A stretch of 35,461 nt of DNA from Pseudomonadota bacterium. GTDB lineage: Bacteria > Pseudomonadota > Gammaproteobacteria > Steroidobacterales > Steroidobacteraceae. Below the pieces are notes generated by a model. The model was given only the letters and a program-made list of their open reading frames with translations, did not search any database and was not told the origin of the DNA. The position numbers and the translations under genes are program-made. The stretch's first letter is position 1. Each line of letters starts with the position of its first letter. Below, piece after piece: positions 33,889-35,461 of this stretch. Location: assembly GCA_023433705.1 (NCBI GenBank), contig JAEYUC010000028.1, forward strand, positions 1 through 35,461, given 5' to 3'.

Positions 33889-35028
33889 ATGAAAACATCT
33901 GCCAAATCAGCGTCCACACCGTCACGGCGACGCCTGCGGTTCGCCGTCATCGGCCTCGGCCACATCGCGCAGGCCGCGGTGCTGCCCGCCTTCCGCCATG
34001 CCCGCAAGCACGTGGAACTCGCCGCCCTGGTCTCCGGCGACCGCATGAAACTGCGCAAGCTCGGAAAGCGTTACGGCGTCGAACGGCTGCACTCCTACGA
34101 CGAGGCGCCCGAGCTCTTCGCGAGCGGCGACATCGACGCGGTATACATCGCGTTGCCCAACACCATGCACGCGAGCTGGGCGGTGCGCGCCGCGAGCGCC
34201 GGCTTGCACGTGCTCACCGAAAAGCCGATGGCCACCACCGCGCGCGACTGCCGACGCATGATCGACGCCTGCGAGCGCGCCGGCGTGCGGCTCATGACGG
34301 CCTATCGCCTGCACTTCGAACGCGCGAATCTCGAGGTCGCGGACATCGTGCGCCGCAAGCGCATCGGCGAAGCGCGCTTCTTCGACTCGCAGTTCTCGAT
34401 GCAGGTGAAGCCGGACAACATCCGCGTCAAACGCGAGCTGGGCGGCGGACCGGTGTGGGACATCGGCATCTATTGCATCAACGCCGCGCGCTACGTGTTC
34501 GCGGCGGAGCCGACACAGGTGTGGGCGACCGCCACGAATTCCGGCGATCCGCGCTTTCGCGAGGTACCCGAAACCGTCCACGTCGTCATGAAGTTTCCCG
34601 AGAACCGCTCCGCGAGTTTCGTCTGCAGCTTCGGCGCGGCGGATCGTTCGCGCTACGAAATCGTCGGCACGAAAGGCAGTGTGACGATGGATCCCGCGTA
34701 CGAATACGCGGAAGGTCTCGGGTACGAACTCGTCGTCGGTGGAAAGAAGCGCAAGAAACAGTTTGCGAAGAGCGACCAGTTCGCGCCGGAGCTCGTGCAC
34801 TTCGCGCAATGCGTGCGCGGCAATCGCGCGCCGGAGCCTTCCGGAAAGGAAGGCCTCATCGACGTCATGATCGTCGAGGCCATCCACCGCTCGATCACAT
34901 CCGGGCGATGGGTGTCGATGGACGAAAGCCCCAACCGGCGCCGGCGCCCGACGCTGCGGCAGGAGATCCGCATGCCGGCCGTGCCGCGCGAACCGGCGCT
35001 GATACACGTGGAGAGCGGTCATGCCTAA
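33889..35028 (+). CDS. Cytoplasmic Gfo/Idh/MocA-family oxidoreductase
   Basis: A 379-aa NAD(P)-dependent dehydrogenase without signal peptide. The N-terminal Rossmann fold has FAVIGLGHIAQAAVLPAF as nucleotide loop, VYIALPNTMHASWAV, and the hallmark LTEKPMATT. The C-terminal domain resembles glucose-fructose oxidoreductase (MTAYRLHFERANLEVADIV; GGGPVWDIGIYCINAARYVF with the catalytic-type Asp-x-x-x-Tyr). The extra N-terminus (MKTSAKSASTPSRRR) is basic but has no hydrophobic stretch. ATG 33889 is the start nearest the conserved fold; its ribosome site is weak. It overlaps the ku start by 8 bp. Sugar or sugar-acid oxidation is typical for the family; the substrate is unknown. Confidence 0.88.
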   Translation: MKTSAKSASTPSRRRLRFAVIGLGHIAQAAVLPAFRHARKHVELAALVSGDRMKLRKLGKRYGVERLHSYDEAPELFASGDIDAVYIALPNTMHASWAVRAASAGLHVLTEKPMATTARDCRRMIDACERAGVRLMTAYRLHFERANLEVADIVRRKRIGEARFFDSQFSMQVKPDNIRVKRELGGGPVWDIGIYCINAARYVFAAEPTQVWATATNSGDPRFREVPETVHVVMKFPENRSASFVCSFGAADRSRYEIVGTKGSVTMDPAYEYAEGLGYELVVGGKKRKKQFAKSDQFAPELVHFAQCVRGNRAPEPSGKEGLIDVMIVEAIHRSITSGRWVSMDESPNRRRRPTLRQEIRMPAVPREPALIHVESGHA

Positions 35029-35461
35029 GCGCAAGACGAATGGCGGCAATGGCCATGGCAATGGGAGCGAGCGCGCGAAGCGCACGTCGCGCGGCTTGTG
35101 GAGTGGCGCGATCAGCTTCAGTCTGATCCACATTCCCGTGAGCCTGCACACGGCGTCGCGTGCGACGCAGCTCGATCTCAATCTGCTCGACAAACACGAC
35201 TTCGCGCCGGTCGGCTACCAGCGTTACAACAAGGCCACCGGGAAGGTCGTTCAATGGAACGACGTCGTGAAAGGTTACGAGTACGAGAAGGGTGAGTACG
35301 TGGTGCTCACCGATGAGGACTTCCGGCGCGCCAACGTCGAAGCCTCTCGCACCATCGACATCCAGGCCTTCGTCGATCGCGAGGCGATCGCGCCTTACTA
35401 CTACGACACGCCCTACTACGTCGCGCCGGAAAAGAACGGCGAGAAGGTATACGCGCTGCTG
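35021..35461 (+). CDS. ku: Ku protein for non-homologous end joining (partial, runs off window)
   Basis: 147 codons are visible from ATG 35021. After a basic, Gly/Asn-rich N-terminal tail of about 24 residues (MPKRKTNGGNGHGNGSERAK), the bacterial Ku core begins: GLWSGAISFSLIHIPVSLHT, LNLLDKHDFAPVGYQRYNKA, GYEYEKGEYVVLTDEDFRRA and YYYDTPYYVAPEKNGEKVYA. Ku binds double-strand breaks and recruits the LigD polymerase-ligase, often encoded next door, here possibly beyond the edge. The start lies inside the preceding oxidoreductase gene (8-bp overlap), implying co-translation. The N-terminal tail before the core is longer than in many bacterial Ku proteins. Confidence 0.93.
   Translation, partial: MPKRKTNGGNGHGNGSERAKRTSRGLWSGAISFSLIHIPVSLHTASRATQLDLNLLDKHDFAPVGYQRYNKATGKVVQWNDVVKGYEYEKGEYVVLTDEDFRRANVEASRTIDIQAFVDREAIAPYYYDTPYYVAPEKNGEKVYALL

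Noticed and set aside
31983..35126. 1047-codon open frame on the plus strand
   Set aside because: Runs antisense to thrS and then out of frame through the Gfo-type gene; no domain recognisable. The length comes from GC-rich codon bias.

Overview
The window is GC-rich (roughly two thirds G+C by eye) chromosomal DNA of a Gram-negative bacterium. A TonB-dependent receptor, a CpxP-like periplasmic protein and a conserved block in the order thrS-infC-rpmI-rplT-pheS-pheT-ihfA-merR all point to Gammaproteobacteria. The style of the TonB receptor and of the exported oxidoreductases suggests the Steroidobacterales/Nevskiales neighbourhood; that placement is inference.

Layout. 1-4201: a partial LysR regulator diverges from a TonB-dependent receptor followed 8 bp later by 4-hydroxybenzoate 3-monooxygenase (pobA), which looks like an uptake-plus-catabolism unit for an aromatic compound. 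4238-11160 (all minus): an exported D-2-hydroxyacid dehydrogenase, glycogen phosphorylase (glgP), and a translationally coupled pair of exported Gfo/Idh/MocA-type oxidoreductases (one Tat, one Sec). 11268-14508 (minus): a MacA/MacB-type tripartite efflux or export operon with ATPase and permease as separate proteins. 14600-18734: a REC-PAS-GAF-GGDEF-EAL cyclic-di-GMP protein diverging from a REC-histidine kinase, whose stop codon abuts that of a convergent lipoprotein-type serine beta-lactamase-like hydrolase (18735-19949). 20091-22713 (minus): a small Cys/His-rich protein of unknown function, then a CpxP/Spy-like protein, OmpR-type regulator and histidine kinase operon. 22832-24684 (minus): a lower-GC methyltransferase preceded by what looks like a frameshifted zinc-ribbon ORF, tRNA-Pro(GGG), and a second methyltransferase-like gene. 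24787-33737 (minus): an SGLT-type sodium/solute symporter attached to the 3' end of the translation operon listed above. 33889-35461 (plus): a cytoplasmic Gfo/Idh/MocA oxidoreductase overlapping the start of a Ku gene (non-homologous end joining), which runs off the window.

The core is ordinary housekeeping (translation operon, tRNA, IHF). The accessory parts hold the points of interest: short palindromic repeats, one of which forms part of the pheT coding sequence; a Cpx-like stress operon whose kinase has almost no periplasmic sensor; three exported NAD(P)-fold enzymes; and a frame-broken zinc-ribbon ORF. No CRISPR array, rRNA, intact insertion sequence, prophage or integrase was seen. No gene-free stretch exceeds 300 bases; the longest are 17246-17543 and 5372-5646.
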